Shown here piece after piece: positions 41,773 through 50,710 of a stretch of 64,000 nt of DNA (positions are counted from its first letter, which is position 1; the number at the start of each line of letters is the position of its first letter). The translations under genes were made by a program, and so were the position numbers. Location: contig JBJXFQ010000007.1 in assembly GCA_046155605.1 (NCBI GenBank), positions 1-64,000 of the forward strand, in the 5' to 3' direction. The DNA is from JAEUIZ01 sp046155605. Its GTDB lineage: Bacteria; Planctomycetota; Phycisphaerae; Phycisphaerales; UBA1924. The notes under the pieces are model-generated. The model did not search any database. It had not been told where the DNA came from and saw nothing but the letters and a program-made list of their open reading frames with translations.

Positions 41773-43215
41773 TCAATACGGCCGAACGGGCCTGCCGTCT
41801 TTGCATCCAGCCACGAACGCCATGTTGAAGCAGAGAAGGTCGTTGGCGGTGAAGATCGGTGCCGTCGTGCTTCCATCACAGTTGCAATAGTGACGGATCT
41901 GCGCTTCGAGCGTCTGAGGCGTGTTAGCGCAGTCACCCGATGCGCAGGCAAACTCGGTGTTGAAGCAAAGCAGGTCGTTCGCGTCAAGGATTGGCAGCGT
42001 GGTTGAGTTGTCACAGTTGGCGTAGCAGCCAACGAGGGCCGTGTGGTGAAAGGCGGTGTTGGCGGGCCCAAGCTCCCAGTAACGATTCGCGTCGGTTGGA
42101 GGGAACGGAAACGCAACTCCCGTGTTATACATCCCCGCGGGCAGCGGATTGTCCCAGTGCTGGATCTTTCCGTTGTTGATTCCGCCCGTTGATCGCTTCA
42201 GGCCCATGCCGGTGTAATAACCACCGGAGATTTCGACGTAGAGTTCGCCGCTGCCGTCGGGAAGCTCCAGCACGCCATTCGCAGGGTTCCCCCAGACATG
42301 CACTTCGCCGGTGAGATTGCCCTGTGAGTCTTTCACGAAACCCGCGTCGAAGTGATGGCCAGCAGCAATGGCACCGTATGCGCCGGGAACATAACCGGGT
42401 GAGTAGGGCTTAACACCGTCAACTAGGTTTTGTGGATTCAAGTTCCGGTAGTTCGGTCCATGATAAATCGTGGTTGGGTTTGCGCCATATTGGTAATAAC
42501 CCCATGTCGTGATGTTGCCTTCGAAGTCCAGCACGGCGACATGGTGCCCGCCACAGATCGCTTGTTTGACCTTTCTTGCATCAACTCCTGGCAAAGCAGA
42601 GTTGAACGCATCAGGCGGCGTGAGCGCGAACTGTCCCGTGGGGTTTGCCCCCCAGACCACAACGGTCCAGTCCAGGTCGGGGTCGGAATCAAGCCGAATG
42701 CCTATGTTGATCCACTCACCCGCAGAAATTGAGCGGAACTTACCGCCAGGAAAGGGGATGCACGGACATGGCATCGGACAGTTCGAAGGACAAGGACCAG
42801 ACTGGCCCTTGTCGTTCATCCCCCAACCAAACGCAGTCCCGTCAGAATACAGAACAAATGCATGATCGTAGCCGGCGAATGCCTTGACAATCTGGTGATT
42901 CGGAATCGTGGGGAAACTCGGCAGCGGAAACACTCCAAAGAAACAAGCCCGGTCTCCGCCCCATCCCACAACCTGGCCCGTCACTCGAACCGCCAAACTG
43001 GACTCATGTCCCGCGGACGTGTGAACAAACGCACCGTGCGGCAAGCTCGCATACGCGAGATTCCCTTGGCAGGGCAGCCCAGTGGTCCCACCCTTCTCGT
43101 CATCCCCCCACGCGGCGAGGCCACCGGCCTGTGCGAGTGCGGAGGAAGTGCCGCCAACAAGCATCAGAAAGACAGCGATCGATCCGGACGACTTATTGGG
43201 CAGGAAAGACGGCAT
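41773..43215 (-). CDS. Secreted RCC1-like repeat protein with paired C-terminal sorting motif (first copy)
   Basis: A 480-residue protein with a signal peptide (SIAVFLMLVGGTSSALAQAG). The middle holds RCC1/BNR-like propeller repeats (VVGWGGDRAC, TAFGWGMNDKG, HHVAVLDFEGNITTWGYY). The C terminus has two copies of a motif: CYANCDNSTTLPILDANDLL and CNCDGSTTAPIFTANDLLCF. The same pair appears in the next protein. AAGGAG lies eight bases ahead of the ATG at 43215, which excludes the longer reading. It follows the second RCC1 gene by only 17 bases, so the two form one unit. Confidence 0.85.
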   Translation of the reverse strand: MPSFLPNKSSGSIAVFLMLVGGTSSALAQAGGLAAWGDDEKGGTTGLPCQGNLAYASLPHGAFVHTSAGHESSLAVRVTGQVVGWGGDRACFFGVFPLPSFPTIPNHQIVKAFAGYDHAFVLYSDGTAFGWGMNDKGQSGPCPSNCPMPCPCIPFPGGKFRSISAGEWINIGIRLDSDPDLDWTVVVWGANPTGQFALTPPDAFNSALPGVDARKVKQAICGGHHVAVLDFEGNITTWGYYQYGANPTTIYHGPNYRNLNPQNLVDGVKPYSPGYVPGAYGAIAAGHHFDAGFVKDSQGNLTGEVHVWGNPANGVLELPDGSGELYVEISGGYYTGMGLKRSTGGINNGKIQHWDNPLPAGMYNTGVAFPFPPTDANRYWELGPANTAFHHTALVGCYANCDNSTTLPILDANDLLCFNTEFACASGDCANTPQTLEAQIRHYCNCDGSTTAPIFTANDLLCFNMAFVAGCKDGRPVRPY

Positions 43216-43232
43216 CGTTTGTTCTCCTTGTA

Positions 43233-44246
43233 CTACTGACCGCATCCACTAGAAAAGCGGTTCGCGAAGCACACAAAGTCATTGACGTTGAGTGCGGGAA
43301 CGGCCATGCTTCCGTCGCAGTTGGCTTGCGTGGATCCAGAGGCAAACAGATTGATATAACATATGAAATCGTTGACATTGAGGACCGGCAGCGTCGTGGA
43401 GTCGTCACAGTTGGCATAGCAGCGTGACGCGTAGAAAAACAAATCGCCGCTCCAGACACGTTCGTGCGCCCCGCTCGGGGTTGTGCCCAAAGGGAACCCC
43501 CACGTCAATAGCGACCCGCTCTGCAGGATCGCGCTGCAAGTCCCCAAGCCACATGCCACCGAACGAAAGACACCAGCGGGAACGACCGTTTCTCCCCACC
43601 CGGAGTCATTCCCCCAACCAACCAGCGTGCCATCGGTGCGCAGCGCCACGCGAGAGTATCTCGCGCACGCGATCGCTTGAAATATGCCTCCAGGATCGCC
43701 CCCCGCAAACTGACCCCAACTCACAACTGTGCCGTCGCTCCGAATCGCAAGGCTCTGGTCTTCGCCAGCGGCCACCGCGACAAATGTACCCGGCGGCACG
43801 TTTGTCGCGCCAGCCAGGCTCGCACCCCAGCCTACCACAACACCATCTGTTCGTAGAGCCAGCGCGTGCATCCGGCCCGCGGCTACCGCGGTGTATGTCC
43901 CGCTCGGCGTTGGGTTGATGCCGATGTCCGTTCGCCCCCACGCGGCCAAAGTTCCGTCCGCTCGCACACCAACGCTAAACCACTGCCCGGCCGCGACATC
44001 CACAAACTGACCGCTAGGAACTCCCGTCTCGCCGAAGAGATTGGAGCCCCAGGAGGCCAGCGTACCGTCGGCACGGATAGCCACAGCGTGCCGATCTCCT
44101 CCTTCGATCTTCCTATACAGGCCGGGCGGTACGTTCAACACGCCGTACGACGTGCTTCCCCATGCGACCATCACACTCGGCTGCTGCGCCATCGCCCTGC
44201 CCGCCACCAGGCCACCGATCGCCGCTACAAGCCCCCTGCGAACCAT
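43233..44246 (-). CDS. Secreted RCC1-like repeat protein with paired C-terminal sorting motif (second copy)
   Basis: A 337-residue protein: signal peptide (MVRRGLVAAIGGLVAGRAMA), then about six to seven RCC1-type blades with a strong repeat VAVRADGTLASWGSN / VGVRADGTLAAWGRT / LALRTDGVVVGWGAS / LAIRSDGTVVSWGQ. The C terminus is CYANCDDSTTLPVLNVNDFI plus QANCDGSMAVPALNVNDFVC. The paired motif is a planctomycete extracellular tail and probably a sorting or calcium-binding signal. It is the first gene of the two-gene unit. Ligand unknown. Confidence 0.87.
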   Translation of the reverse strand: MVRRGLVAAIGGLVAGRAMAQQPSVMVAWGSTSYGVLNVPPGLYRKIEGGDRHAVAIRADGTLASWGSNLFGETGVPSGQFVDVAAGQWFSVGVRADGTLAAWGRTDIGINPTPSGTYTAVAAGRMHALALRTDGVVVGWGASLAGATNVPPGTFVAVAAGEDQSLAIRSDGTVVSWGQFAGGDPGGIFQAIACARYSRVALRTDGTLVGWGNDSGWGETVVPAGVFRSVACGLGTCSAILQSGSLLTWGFPLGTTPSGAHERVWSGDLFFYASRCYANCDDSTTLPVLNVNDFICYINLFASGSTQANCDGSMAVPALNVNDFVCFANRFSSGCGQ

Positions 44247-44390
44247 GAGGGCAGTGTACCACAAAAGAGACCCGATGCAAGGGGTTCGCCCACGGTTCCC
44301 GTTTGCCCGCCCCCCTTGCCAACCGCCGTTGAATCTGCGACACTTCCCGAACGCCATCCGGCTCATCCCGGATCGCCATTGGAGGCCACC

Positions 44391-45875
44391 ATGTCCCGAT
44401 CGTTCTTTGCCCGTCTGCATTCCCGCTTCGGCCCGCCCGTCGATCTCGCCGAGCGCCGCCGATTCCTCAAGGCCACCCTCGCCACCTCCGCCGGCCTCCT
44501 GCTCTCCAACGGCTGCGCACTGGGCCGCACCGGCATGGGCGGCGGGGGCGGGAAGCGCGTCGTCATCATCGGCGCGGGTTTCGCCGGCCTTGCCTGCGGC
44601 TATGAACTCAAGTCCGCCGGCTACGACGTCACCCTCCTCGAGTCGCGCGGACGCATCGGCGGGCGCGTCCTCACGTTCACCGATCACGTCCCGGGCCGCG
44701 TCGTCGAGGGCGGGGCCGAACTGATCGGCTCCAACCATCCGACGTGGGTGGCCTACGCCGAGAAGTTCGGTCTGTCGTTCCTCGATGTCACCGAGGACGA
44801 GGACGCCGAGTTGCCGATCGTGATCGAGGGCAAGCGGCTCTCCGCCGAGGAGGCCGAGAAACTCTACGAGACGATGGACGAGGCGCTCTCGCGCATGAAC
44901 GCCGACGCCGTGCCCATCAACGCCGACGAGCCGTGGCTCTCGGAGAACGCCGCGGCCCTCGACAAGCGAACGGCGCGCGAGTGGATCGACGCCCTCGAGG
45001 CCGACGACTTCACCAAGCGGGCCGTCGCGATCTTGCTGGCCGCCGACAACGGCCAAGACCCGGCCCGGCAGTCGTACCTCGGCAACCTCGTGCAGGTCAA
45101 GGGCGGCGGCGTCGAGAAATACTGGACCGAGAGCGAGGTCTATCGCTGCAAGGGCGGCAACCAGCAACTCGCGCACAAACTCGCCGAGGCCATCGGAAAG
45201 GATCGCATCGTCCTCGAACTCCCCGCGACGTCGATCGAGCCCAAGGGCTCGGGGATGCTCGTGGCCGCCAAGGACGGACGCACGCTCGAGTGCGATGAGG
45301 TCGTGCTCGCCGTCCCGCCTTCAGTATGGAAGAAAATCGACATCCGCGGCGAGCTGGGCGCGCTCAATCCGCAGATGGGCGTCAACGTCAAGTATCTCGC
45401 CCACGTCAAGAGCAAGTTCTGGAAGGACAAGAAACTCTCACCCGACAGCCTGACCGACGGCGACATCTCGATGACCTGGGACGGCACCGACAACCAGGGC
45501 GACGACGGGCCGGCGTGCCTCATCGCGTTCTCCGGCGGGCCGGCGGCGGAGCGGGCACGCGGCCGCTCGCGCGAGGAACGTGACGCGGCGTACAAGAAGG
45601 CGTACGAGGATCTGTATCCGGGCTTCGGCGACCAGTTTGTCGGCGCGCGGTTCATGGATTGGCCGGGCGACCCGTGGACGCAGGCGGGATATTCGTTCCC
45701 CGCGCCGGGACAGATCACGGCGATGGGCCCGACGCTGCACAAGGGCGTGGGCAAACTGCACTTCGCCGGCGAGCACGCGTGTTATAAGTTCGTGGGCTAT
45801 ATGGAGGGCGGGCTGAACTCCGGCGCGTCGCTGGCGCGGCGGATCGCGCAGCGGGACGGGGTGACGGCGAAGTAG
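44391..45875 (+). CDS. Tat-exported flavin amine oxidase
   Basis: The 494-residue FAD enzyme has a twin-arginine signal (ERRRFLKATLATSAGLLLS). The dinucleotide fold is KRVVIIGAGFAGLACGYELK (GxGxxG). GRIGGRVLTFTDH is the second FAD motif. The substrate domain includes CDEVVLAVPPSVWKKI. The end, GKLHFAGEHACYKFVGYMEG, is the FAD-binding C-terminal motif of amine oxidases. GGAGG precedes the ATG. It may oxidise amines or a carotenoid-like substrate outside the cytoplasm; the exact substrate is unknown. Confidence 0.9.
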   Translation: MSRSFFARLHSRFGPPVDLAERRRFLKATLATSAGLLLSNGCALGRTGMGGGGGKRVVIIGAGFAGLACGYELKSAGYDVTLLESRGRIGGRVLTFTDHVPGRVVEGGAELIGSNHPTWVAYAEKFGLSFLDVTEDEDAELPIVIEGKRLSAEEAEKLYETMDEALSRMNADAVPINADEPWLSENAAALDKRTAREWIDALEADDFTKRAVAILLAADNGQDPARQSYLGNLVQVKGGGVEKYWTESEVYRCKGGNQQLAHKLAEAIGKDRIVLELPATSIEPKGSGMLVAAKDGRTLECDEVVLAVPPSVWKKIDIRGELGALNPQMGVNVKYLAHVKSKFWKDKKLSPDSLTDGDISMTWDGTDNQGDDGPACLIAFSGGPAAERARGRSREERDAAYKKAYEDLYPGFGDQFVGARFMDWPGDPWTQAGYSFPAPGQITAMGPTLHKGVGKLHFAGEHACYKFVGYMEGGLNSGASLARRIAQRDGVTAK

Positions 45876-45914
45876 AGGCGGGCTTCCGTTTCCGCCGGAC
45901 GTGTCCGAGGCGTG

Positions 45915-46421
45915 CTAGGGATTTCGATTTGCGTTGTCGTTAAAGTCGAAATCGGCCACTGACTTCCCGAGCGCGTTGGCGATCTTCTCGATCGTCAGCC
46001 GCGACGGGCTCAGCTTCGCGTTCTCGATGCGGCTGATGTGCGACTGCGGAAGGCCCGACCTCTCCGACAACTGCTCTTGGGTAAGTTTGGCGGCTTCACG
46101 GGCTTCGCGAACCCGCTTGGCAACAAAGTCGGTCCACTTAACCAGAGACGGTGGCCGGTTGTCGGCCGCGAGGTCCACGGCGTGGATTGATGATGAACTA
46201 CCATCAATGATCTCGAGCATTGTCTGAACCACTGCATCTCGTTCTTCATCGCTCGACGCGCCGATGAACTCCTTGCAGAGTGCAAGGAGATCATCCCGCT
46301 CGTCAGCGGTCAATCGCCGAATGCGATCAGCGAGGATGGTCACCGCCATGACGATGCCCTGCTCCTGCGCGCTCATCGATCGGACGTGGTGCATCAGTTC
46401 GGATGTCGCCATTGGAGCCAT
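45915..46421 (-). CDS. XRE-family antitoxin of a HigBA-like pair
   Basis: The 168-residue protein has an N-terminal helical region of about 100 residues and a C-terminal XRE helix-turn-helix (REAAKLTQEQLSERSGLPQS then HISRIENAKLSPSRLTIEKI). The start at 46421 is set by AGGAAGG a few bases upstream; a longer frame to 46505 runs into the toxin gene. It lies 14 bases after the toxin stop, the toxin-first order seen in HigBA pairs. It probably binds both the toxin and the promoter repeat at 46900. Confidence 0.8.
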   Translation of the reverse strand: MAPMATSELMHHVRSMSAQEQGIVMAVTILADRIRRLTADERDDLLALCKEFIGASSDEERDAVVQTMLEIIDGSSSSIHAVDLAADNRPPSLVKWTDFVAKRVREAREAAKLTQEQLSERSGLPQSHISRIENAKLSPSRLTIEKIANALGKSVADFDFNDNANRNP

Positions 46422-46435
46422 TCCCTTCCTATTCG

Positions 46436-46846
46436 CTATGGAAGCGACCCGTACTCGCCTCGCCTGAATCGACGCAGCCGGTTGCGAATTCGTATCTTCG
46501 CCCACTCCGGCATCTTTCCGTCTGCTTCCTTCTTGATTGCTCCCAGAACTAGCAATGCCTTTCTACTGTTCTCTACGGTGAAATAGACCCGAAGGTTTAT
46601 GCGACCGAGGATTGCCCCTTTGTCCTTAAGCTCGTGCCAATCCTCCACCGCTTCAACGTCGACTGTCTTTGGACGCCTCGGATCGGCTTCGGCCGCGAGC
46701 GCTCGCATCAAGTCCGTCACATGGGCATACTGCTCCTCGGTCAGAAACGCCATCGCTTCGTCTCTCGCCGCCGTGAGGTAGAACACAGACCACAAATAGC
46801 CAACCGCAACCTCGGCGTGTAAACCGGTATGGATCGTCTTCGCCAT
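46436..46846 (-). CDS. RelE/HigB-like toxin (Gp49 family)
   Basis: The 136-residue basic protein has the core pattern of Gp49/HigB toxins: VEDWHELKDKGAILGRINLR, VYFTVENSRKALLVLGAIKK, then EWAKIRIRNRLRRFRRGEY. These are ribosome-dependent mRNA interferases. AGGCGAGC lies upstream of the ATG at 46846 (GGAGG, six bases). It is the first gene of the pair, with a strong inverted-repeat promoter region just ahead. Confidence 0.8.
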   Translation of the reverse strand: MAKTIHTGLHAEVAVGYLWSVFYLTAARDEAMAFLTEEQYAHVTDLMRALAAEADPRRPKTVDVEAVEDWHELKDKGAILGRINLRVYFTVENSRKALLVLGAIKKEADGKMPEWAKIRIRNRLRRFRRGEYGSLP

Positions 46847-46899
46847 GCTCGCCTCCGTTGCGTGCGGTTCTACATGCCCTCCTCCAAAGGCTCCATGAG

Positions 46900-46942
46900 T
46901 ATACAACGGATTGCGTAAAAAATCCACCGATCCCGTTGTATA
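46900..46942. promoter_or_regulatory. HigBA-like promoter with 10-bp inverted repeat
   Basis: TATACAACGG (46900-46909) and CCGTTGTATA (46933-46942) form perfect 10-bp arms, 23 bases apart. On the minus strand a TATACT -10-like box lies at the proximal arm. The sites lie 54-96 bases upstream of the toxin ATG. This is a typical place for antitoxin binding. Confidence 0.65.
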
Positions 46943-47012
46943 TCGGTGAATATGCTGACTCGGATTCACAATCCACCACGATTCTGACGGCGATCCGTTA
47001 GGGTTCTGGCGG

Positions 47013-47426
47013 TTATTTGCCCACGATTGTGTCGGTATCGCCCTGCGGATAGACCTTAAACCTGAGGAATCGGGCCTCGTAGGCGAGGGAGACGGTGCGG
47101 CCGCGGTCGGTGCGATCACCGGGCTCGAAGCGGACGAAGGACATGTCGGCCCAGGACCGGCCGTGGTGGTCGATGAGCGTGCCGGGGGCGGGCGGGTCGA
47201 GCAGTTCGTCGGTGATGTCGTCGCGAATAGCCCAGAGCGCGGCATCGGAGGCGGCGACGAGCCGCCCGCGGACGATGACCTCGAGCTCGAGCGGGCCGAG
47301 GTAGCGCGAGCCGGAGACGGGGTTGTTGAGGGCGATCTCGGCGACGACGAGTTGCCCCTGGCGCGCGACGGCGAAGCGGTGCGGGCCGGAGCCGAAGAGG
47401 TCGAGGGATTTGAAGGAGGAGGACAT
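47013..47426 (-). CDS. Phage-type structural or head-completion protein, unknown family
   Basis: A 137-residue protein in the phage-like module. The start is set by GGGAG six bases upstream of the ATG at 47426. The sequence (FKSLDLFGSGPHRFAVARQG, then LIDHHGRSWADMSFVRFEPG and GRTVSLAYEARFLRFKVY) is beta-rich, as in phage tail or adaptor proteins. No family is recognised and its role is inferred from its place, last in a minus-strand run headed by a portal protein. Confidence 0.6.
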   Translation of the reverse strand: MSSSFKSLDLFGSGPHRFAVARQGQLVVAEIALNNPVSGSRYLGPLELEVIVRGRLVAASDAALWAIRDDITDELLDPPAPGTLIDHHGRSWADMSFVRFEPGDRTDRGRTVSLAYEARFLRFKVYPQGDTDTIVGK

Positions 47427-47508
47427 GGCGGCTCCCAGTTTCAAATGGCTACATTGCTAAATGCCAAATTGCCACACCAGAACACATAGTTTCAAGAACT
47501 TGCGTAGG

Positions 47509-47916
47509 TCACGAGGCGTCGGAGATGCTGATGGGGTCGGCGCTGCCGGAGGTGGAAATGGCGGCGAGGGTGATCGTGCGGGTCGCGCCCTTGCGGAGCG
47601 AGACCTCGTGCTCGACGGCGAGGACGACGGCGGTGGCGCTGACCAGGCGGCGGCCTCCATCGGCGGCGGCGGGCGAGGTGTGGAGCGTGAGCGTGGCCTG
47701 CTCGCCCGGGCGCGGGACGCCGATGTCGTCGGCCGAGGGCTCCTGCACCACGACGATCCGGGTGCGCTGCTCGGGCACGTCGGCGAGGACGGCATACGGG
47801 CCGGAATCGGACCACTCCTCGACGGTACGGGCCGCGGAGCGGTCGATCGAGACGGCGGTGACGCCATCCCAGGGGATAAGGCCGAAGGTGACCTGGCGCG
47901 GGTTGAGGATGAGCAT
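47509..47916 (-). CDS. Phage-type structural protein, unknown family
   Basis: The 135-residue beta-rich protein starts MLILNPRQVTFGLIPWDGVT. The end (SLRKGATRTITLAAIST, then GSADPISISDAS) resembles small tail-tube-like proteins, but this is weak. AAGGAG lies six bases upstream of the ATG at 47916. A family-D palindrome sits 20 bases further upstream, between this gene and the next one of the module. Confidence 0.6.
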   Translation of the reverse strand: MLILNPRQVTFGLIPWDGVTAVSIDRSAARTVEEWSDSGPYAVLADVPEQRTRIVVVQEPSADDIGVPRPGEQATLTLHTSPAAADGGRRLVSATAVVLAVEHEVSLRKGATRTITLAAISTSGSADPISISDAS

Positions 47917-47935
47917 GAGGGCTCCTTGTGCGGCG

Positions 47936-47960
47936 CACAGGCGGGACGCCTGTGCCACCT
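47936..47960. repeat. Family-D palindrome CACAGGCG-GGA-CGCCTGTG followed by CCACC
   Basis: Perfect 8-bp arms (47936-47943 and 47947-47954) between two structural genes. A close relative lies at 54271-54294 inside the YkgJ-family gene. Confidence 0.85.
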
Positions 47961-47973
47961 TCTGAACAGTTGC

Positions 47974-48606
47974 TTAGTCACGGACGAGTTGGCCGACATT
48001 GGGCCGGCGGCGGGTGTCGGCGATGCCGTCGCCGTCGAGGTCGATCTGGGCCTCGGCGCGCTGGCGTTCGTCGCTGAAGCGTTGGAGGTAGAGTTGCCCG
48101 CGAGTCCAGGCCTTGCCGGACCAGCCCTGCTCGCCGCCGGCGGCGGAGGCGGCGGTGTAGGCGAGGTGGAGTGCGCCCAGCGCGACAAGCCTCTTGAGGG
48201 CGTCGGGGTTGGTGACGCGCGATTCGTCGGCGGGCTCGAGGCCCACGAGGCGCAGCACCTGGTCGCGGACCATGCCGAGTTGCGGGGCGAAGGTGTGGAT
48301 GGTGGCGGGCTTTGAGGACATCGGCGTGGGCGTGATGGGCGAGCCTTCAGGGTCGTCGCGCAGTCGCGAGACGGTCGCGGTGGTGGCGGTGAGGCGCTCG
48401 ATGATCTCGAAGGGCGCGCCATCGACGACGACGACATGGCCGGGGCCGATGCCCGCGCCGGCGAGATCAACGTCATAGGCGGAGATGGTGAGCGTGGTGC
48501 CGCTGATGGAGGCGGTGGCCTTGACGAGTCGCTGGGAGAGCCAGGCGATGTCGCGGAAGAGGTTCGGCTCGAAGACGAGGAGGTCGCGATCGGTGGCGAG
48601 GGACAT
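47974..48606 (-). CDS. Phage-module protein, possible head-tail connector
   Basis: The 210-residue protein starts MSLATDRDLLVFEPNLFRDI. The first half is beta-rich with repeated short strands (TASISGTTLTISAYDVD). The second half is helical (NPDALKRLVALGALHLAYTA, then KAWTRGQLYLQRFSDERQRA). It ends with an acidic loop, DLDGDGIADTRRRPN, that resembles a calcium site. The position, two genes after the capsid gene, suggests head completion. No family is recognised. The 280 bases upstream, to the capsid gene, hold no gene. Confidence 0.6.
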   Translation of the reverse strand: MSLATDRDLLVFEPNLFRDIAWLSQRLVKATASISGTTLTISAYDVDLAGAGIGPGHVVVVDGAPFEIIERLTATTATVSRLRDDPEGSPITPTPMSSKPATIHTFAPQLGMVRDQVLRLVGLEPADESRVTNPDALKRLVALGALHLAYTAASAAGGEQGWSGKAWTRGQLYLQRFSDERQRAEAQIDLDGDGIADTRRRPNVGQLVRD

Positions 48607-48886
48607 GGGGCCTCCAAACTGCTACATGGTCACATGGGAACGATTACGCCGGAGAGCCAAACAGGGAAAGTCGAAGGGCGAAGCGTGGATTGGGTCGGTG
48701 GGCGTGCTGCGGTGCTTGGCAAGCCCGCGCACGGGGCGGTGGCCCCGAGGCGGGTTCCGAGGCGTCTGGCCCCCCGGCGACGCCACGAAGGTGGGGGAGA
48801 GGTGAGAAGCGGGGGGCCGGAAGGAATGGACGGAGTCGCGAAAGGACGAAGGCATGAAGACAAGGACGTGAAGACGCGGGTCGTGA

Positions 48887-50059
48887 TTAGGTGGAAGAGA
48901 GACCGGTGATCAGGCCGTGGGCGGCCTCGTTGCGGAACTCGACGGTGTACTCGCCGATGACCTGGCCGTTGGTGGCGTCGCCGGTGGCGGCCAGCGGCTT
49001 GAAGTGGAAGGAGCGTCCGCGGAGCGGAAGGACGTCGATGCGTGAACTGTCGAGGAGCAGGGCCATGCCGGCGGGAACCCAGCGGCTGAGGACGACGCGG
49101 CAGACGCCGAAGTCGCTCTCGTAGACGCTGATGAGGTCGCGGAAGGTCGTCGCGCCGGGCGAGAAGGAGCGGGCGCCGGTGGCGAAGCCGTTGATGCGGC
49201 GTTTCTGGGCGCCGTTGACGACGATGGTGTCCACGCGGGCGGAGGATTGGTCCCAGATGGCGCGGAGGCAGGCGTTGAGGACTTCCTCGGTGAGTTCGTC
49301 TCCGCTGCCGCCGCCGCCGGGCGGGATGCCGCCCGCGTCGGGGACGAAGATGTTGGTGGCGATGGACTTGACGATGCCCTGCATGGAGCGGCGGACGGTG
49401 GAGGATCCCTGCGGATTGCCGGTGGGCGCGACGCCGTTGATGACGCAGTTTTCGAGGTCGCGGAGGAGTTCGCGGAGGCGTTCCTGCTTCTGGAAGTCGA
49501 CCTCGTCGGCGATGCCGTGCTGCCGGGCGGCCTGCATCGAGCCCGAGACGGTGACGGTGGAGGAGAGGATCTGGGTGTAGTTGCGCTTGCGGACGCGCGA
49601 GGTAAAGCGGGCGGCGGAGGCGGCGTCTCCTTCGAGGGCGGCGTTGCCGACGATGAAGAGTTTCATGCCGTTGGCGAGGGTGGCGGCGGCGGTGCCGCCA
49701 TAGGTGCGGGTGACGGTGAGGGTGTTGCCGGAGACGGCGGTGACGAGCATGATCTCGGAGTTGTCGCCCGCGCGGACGAGGTCGCCCACGCGGAAGCGGT
49801 CGCCGTGTGCGGCGGTGAGGCTGGAGGCGGACTGAGGGTCGGGGGTGAAGACGGTCTGGTTGAGGGTGTCGGTGTTGGGGAGCAGCGTGTCCTCGAGCCA
49901 CTCGTGGATGGTGCTCTGGGCGGCGCGCTTGGCGTCGCCGAGGTGGTCGAGCAGCGGCGTCTCGAAGGGGCTGACGATCCCGATGATGTCGGAAACATCC
50001 TCGACGATCTCGGGAAGGTCGGAGCCGGCGTCGTACGTTGACTTGCCAGTGAACGGCAT
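48887..50059 (-). CDS. Major capsid protein, SU10-like (DUF5309)
   Basis: The 390-residue protein begins MPFTGKSTYDAGSDLPEIVE and shows the DUF5309 pattern: IIGIVSPFETPLLDHLGDA near residue 28, TIHEWLEDTLLPNTDTLNQT, then RKRNYTQILSSTVTVSGSMQ and LRELLRDLENCVINGVAPTG. The C-terminal half has FRDLISVYESDFGVCRVVLS. These proteins adopt the HK97 fold. AAAGGA lies upstream of the ATG at 50059. The scaffold and portal genes are just upstream, as in SU10-like phages. No separate prohead protease is visible. Confidence 0.85.
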   Translation of the reverse strand: MPFTGKSTYDAGSDLPEIVEDVSDIIGIVSPFETPLLDHLGDAKRAAQSTIHEWLEDTLLPNTDTLNQTVFTPDPQSASSLTAAHGDRFRVGDLVRAGDNSEIMLVTAVSGNTLTVTRTYGGTAAATLANGMKLFIVGNAALEGDAASAARFTSRVRKRNYTQILSSTVTVSGSMQAARQHGIADEVDFQKQERLRELLRDLENCVINGVAPTGNPQGSSTVRRSMQGIVKSIATNIFVPDAGGIPPGGGGSGDELTEEVLNACLRAIWDQSSARVDTIVVNGAQKRRINGFATGARSFSPGATTFRDLISVYESDFGVCRVVLSRWVPAGMALLLDSSRIDVLPLRGRSFHFKPLAATGDATNGQVIGEYTVEFRNEAAHGLITGLSST

Positions 50060-50170
50060 GGTGGTCCTTTCAAGAAGAGAGGCGTGCGGAGTCCTTGGTC
50101 CTGAGTCCTGAGTGCTGGGTCGGAAGCGATCGGGTGGTCGCGATGCTGGTCGAAGAGGGGAAGGGGAGCG

Positions 50171-50650
50171 TCAGGCGGTGCGGCGGGCGCGGAGGTACTG
50201 CAAGAGGGCCTTGCGGTCGCCGCTGGCGCTGGCGGCGGCCTTGGCGCGGTCGGCGTCGGAATCGCCGGGGCCGCTCGCGGGACCCATCGACGCGCCGCCC
50301 GGCGCGGGAGGGGCGCGGAAGAGGCCGGGGCGACGGCGGCGGAGTTCGCGGACGGCCGCGGCGGCGTCGGGTGCCGAAAGGCCCGAGACCGCGGCCTCGG
50401 TCAGCATCGCGGCGGAGGCGATGTCGATCGCGCCGGCCAGATAAAGTTCGCGATCGATGGCCCGGCGAAGTTCGGCGACCCGCAGCGAGTCCTTCGTCTT
50501 CGCCAACTCGGAGCGGAGTGTCGCGGTCTCGTCTGGCGCGCCGGCGGGGGGCGAGCCGGCGGCGGACGTGTCGTTGGAGGTGGCGTCTTCAGGGAAATCT
50601 GTCGGGGGGATGTCGGTCGGGTTGACGGCGATCGTGGCAAGTTCTGACAT
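50171..50650 (-). CDS. Probable capsid scaffold protein
   Basis: The 159-residue acidic, Ala/Pro-rich protein is predicted mostly helical and low in complexity (TATLRSELAKTKDSLRVAEL, then LRRAIDRELYLAGAIDIASA). It lies between portal and capsid genes, as scaffold proteins do; length and composition fit. AAAGGAG lies seven bases upstream of the ATG at 50650. The assignment is by place and composition only. Confidence 0.6.
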   Translation of the reverse strand: MSELATIAVNPTDIPPTDFPEDATSNDTSAAGSPPAGAPDETATLRSELAKTKDSLRVAELRRAIDRELYLAGAIDIASAAMLTEAAVSGLSAPDAAAAVRELRRRRPGLFRAPPAPGGASMGPASGPGDSDADRAKAAASASGDRKALLQYLRARRTA

Positions 50651-50710
50651 AAGTTCTCCTTTGAGTTATGGCACTTCGGCGGCACCTTGGCGCATCGGTC
50701 GGCCCCTGCG

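Noticed and set aside
43215..45176. Long minus-strand frame joining the second RCC1 protein with a large upstream part
   Set aside because: The upstream part is antisense to the amine oxidase; the signal peptide at 44246 marks the true start.
48607..48886. Possible small gene between capsid and the connector-like gene
   Set aside because: Frames in this 280-bp gap lack a ribosome site and any similarity to known proteins; GC-rich spacer sequence seems more likely.
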